Part shown: in pieces, positions 61,924-64,000 of the stretch
How positions within the stretch are numbered: the stretch's first letter is position 1
Layout of the letters: every line of letters begins with the position of its first letter
NCBI GenBank assembly: GCA_021324735.1
Contig: JAJPIO010000007.1
Location: forward strand, 186,001 to 250,000
From: Bacteroidota bacterium
GTDB lineage: Bacteria; Bacteroidota; Ignavibacteria; Palsa-1295
Direction of reading: 5' to 3'
DNA length: 64,000 nt
The notes under the pieces: model-generated
Databases searched by the model: none
What the model was told of the DNA's origin: nothing
What the model saw: only the letters and a program-made list of their open reading frames with translations
Program-made: the position numbers and the translations under genes

Positions 61924-64000
61924 ATGTCTCGTGCCGTTTCACTTATCTGCACATCGATCGTCGCAATTGCAGCCGCTATTCTTCCGATGACCGTCCGGTC
62001 GCAATGGGCTTCCGATTCCACAACGAACACACCGGTTTGCACGGCGAGTAATGCGCAACAGTATCCGAAGATCTGTTCGGATGGCTCCGACGGAGCTATC
62101 ATTGTTTGGGAAGACATGCGAAGCGGAATTTATCGCGTTTACGCCCAGCGCCTCGATGCAACCGGCAAGGCAGTGTGGGCCAAGAATGGCATTCCTGTCG
62201 CCAGTACCACGACGAACCAACGGTATCCGATCGTTGCTTCTGATAATAATGGTGGCGCCTATGTCGTCTGGCAGGATTGGCGAAACATCGGTCATGGCAT
62301 CGACCTCTACGCACAACATATTACAAGTAGCGGTACACTCGCTTTCGATACCACCGGCAAACCGGTTGCCGATACGACGGGCGATCAAACGAATGCTTCG
62401 ATCGTAGCCGACGGAGCAGGCAACGCCTTCGTGGTGTGGGAGGATAACCGTGCGGCAAATTCTTCGCTGGTCCCCGATATCTACGCGAATAAGATCACTC
62501 CGACAACTGTCGCCTGGACGCCATTAGGCATCGCCGTTTCCACTCAAACGAATGCACAACGCCGACCCATGATATGTGATGATGGTACCGGCGGTTGTTA
62601 TATCGCATGGTCGAACGATGCGACGGTACCTACGTCCGTGTATGCACAACATCTCGATGCCAGCGGCAACCTTAAGTGGACCACCCCATATGGGCTCGCC
62701 GTCTTCCAGGGTGATTATGGTACGAAGAACAGTCGCAATATTTCTATCCGCCGCGATGGCAACCAGGTAATGCTTGCATGGGAAATGACCGATATCAATA
62801 GTGTGGATGGTCAGGACATCTACGCGAACCGATTGACGTCAACCGGCTCGAAGATCTATTATAGTCCTGTATCCGTCACCGGTTCGACAGGCGAATGGCT
62901 GGGCGACCAGACCTTCCCCATGGTCTTTTCGGATGATTCGGTCGGTACCGGTCAATTTCCATATGCCGGAATGATGACCGTCTTCATGGACAATTCCGTT
63001 GCACCCCAGGGCATCTCCATGCAGCGCACGCTGGGTGATGGCAATTCACGCTTGCCTTCCAACTCCTTGTATAAAGTCTCGACTCCTTCAGTAGGTCTTA
63101 ACGGGTTCGACGCGGTTCGAGTGGGCAACGGTACACTGCTCGTTGCATGGAACGACGCTCGTAACGATACCTGCATTTATGCGCAGTGTTTCGATCGTAC
63201 GCTAAAGCATTACTTCCCGTCCAATGCTCCAAGCGGATGGGCGCTTCCCGTTTCGGTGCACGCCGCTTCGAAAGCATCGCAGGTGGCTTTAGCTCCGCGT
63301 ACCAATGGAGGGATCGCGACCTGGACCGATTATCGTAGCGGTAACGCCGATATTTACGCGCAACTTATTTTCAAGGATGGCTCGCTGCCCGTCGAATTGG
63401 TATCGTTCAATCTGACCGCTCCGCGCGTAGGAGAGATCGATCTTTCCTGGCAAACAACGAACGAACTGAACTGCGCGGGATTCGAGATCCAACGGCGCGA
63501 GATAGCCGAAGGCCTTGATAATTCCTACACCGTTGTTGCAAGCTACGAGACGGATGGCTCACTACGTGGCGCCGGCTCTTCAGGATCCGCACATTACTAT
63601 GCGTACCGCGATCGTACGGTAGACCCCGCAAAATATGAATACCGGTTGGTCGATATTTCCTATGATGGCACACGTCATGCAACCGAGCCAAAACTGATCG
63701 ATGCGGCACAGATCACCTATGCTGGATTGTGGTCGCTCGGTCAGAACGAGCCGAATCCATTCATGACGACGACGGACATACCGATCACGTTAGGCACCGA
63801 TGCAATGGTCGATCTTACAATCTATGATGTGACCGGACGTGTGGTAGCTATGCCGGTGGGCCATATGTATATGACGTCCGGCATGCATACGATCTCGATC
63901 GATGCTCGTGCAATGGGCACACAGCCTAATGGTAGTTACATGGTGCGCATGACAGCGACCGATCCCGAAGCAGGAACGTTATTGTGGCAATCATTGCATC
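61924..64000 (+). CDS. Exported repeat protein with T9SS domain (3' end outside window)
   Basis: 692 codons to the window edge without a stop. The signal peptide begins MSRAVSLICTSIVAIAAAIL. Repeated segments such as GAIIVWEDMRSGIYRVYAQRLDATG, AYVVWQDWRNIGHGIDLYAQHI and FVVWEDNRAANSSLVPDIYA have a WxDxR spacing at about 55-70 residues, suggesting a beta-propeller-like surface protein. Around residues 500-580 an Ig/FN3-like segment (FNLTAPRVGEIDLSWQTTNE) is followed by a T9SS type A domain (NEPNPFMTTTDIPITLG, then DVTGRVVAM). That domain is almost complete at the edge, so little is missing. Function unknown. Confidence 0.75.
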   Translation, partial: MSRAVSLICTSIVAIAAAILPMTVRSQWASDSTTNTPVCTASNAQQYPKICSDGSDGAIIVWEDMRSGIYRVYAQRLDATGKAVWAKNGIPVASTTTNQRYPIVASDNNGGAYVVWQDWRNIGHGIDLYAQHITSSGTLAFDTTGKPVADTTGDQTNASIVADGAGNAFVVWEDNRAANSSLVPDIYANKITPTTVAWTPLGIAVSTQTNAQRRPMICDDGTGGCYIAWSNDATVPTSVYAQHLDASGNLKWTTPYGLAVFQGDYGTKNSRNISIRRDGNQVMLAWEMTDINSVDGQDIYANRLTSTGSKIYYSPVSVTGSTGEWLGDQTFPMVFSDDSVGTGQFPYAGMMTVFMDNSVAPQGISMQRTLGDGNSRLPSNSLYKVSTPSVGLNGFDAVRVGNGTLLVAWNDARNDTCIYAQCFDRTLKHYFPSNAPSGWALPVSVHAASKASQVALAPRTNGGIATWTDYRSGNADIYAQLIFKDGSLPVELVSFNLTAPRVGEIDLSWQTTNELNCAGFEIQRREIAEGLDNSYTVVASYETDGSLRGAGSSGSAHYYAYRDRTVDPAKYEYRLVDISYDGTRHATEPKLIDAAQITYAGLWSLGQNEPNPFMTTTDIPITLGTDAMVDLTIYDVTGRVVAMPVGHMYMTSGMHTISIDARAMGTQPNGSYMVRMTATDPEAGTLLWQSLH

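Overview
The window reads as chromosome from an uncultured member of the Bacteroidota/Chlorobiota side of the FCB group; an Ignavibacteria- or Kapabacteria-like lineage is my best guess. About nine exported proteins end in type IX secretion (T9SS)-style sorting domains. Several upstream regions carry the Bacteroidota -7 element TAnnTTTG, although many genes also have good Shine-Dalgarno sites. There is no rRNA, no tRNA that I can recognise, no CRISPR array, no prophage and no transposase.

Layout. 1-8.8 kb: the 3' end of alanine racemase, T9SS cargo, a beta-helix protein, YceI, a DEAD-box helicase and a fibre-like surface protein. 8.9-17.3 kb: a membrane protein plus Nudix pair, methionyl-tRNA synthetase, a small envelope gene group, an atypical SDR and riboflavin synthase carrying a repeat-derived insert. 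17.4-23.3 kb: an envelope cluster made of a GldM/PorM-like single-span protein, two tandem paralogous outer-membrane proteins and a polytopic membrane protein. 23.4-33.7 kb: RlpA, an AI-2E-family transporter, RsmI, a 1,246-residue SprA-like outer-membrane protein, a GxxExxY nuclease gene between near-perfect inverted repeats, ObgE and a CLC-F-type fluoride transporter. 33.7-40.9 kb: an accessory region with a fibre-like protein, a fusion of three phage-tail-collar modules, T9SS cargo, a RecA-like protein that has lost its P-loop, and dense short repeats. 40.9-51.5 kb: an NtrC-type regulator, a NagZ-like glycosidase, a UvrD/AddA-type helicase-nuclease with a four-cysteine signature, and SdhA. 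51.9-64 kb: three large T9SS cargo proteins (the last cut by the window), a secreted ARPP-1-like protein, a SIMPL protein and an ATP-grasp ligase.

How it fits together. Housekeeping genes are interleaved with envelope genes. The cargo proteins would be exported by a T9SS; two products here (GldM/PorM-like and SprA-like) resemble parts of that machine, and the rest must lie elsewhere.

The most unusual feature is a family of seven-base-phased, often hairpin-forming repeats at about ten places. They sit at gene edges and also inside coding sequences: in riboflavin synthase, and on both sides of two signal-peptide-coding segments. A second highlight is the roughly 660-bp inverted-repeat element carrying the GxxExxY nuclease, which fits exactly between the stop codon of one gene and the start codon of obgE.
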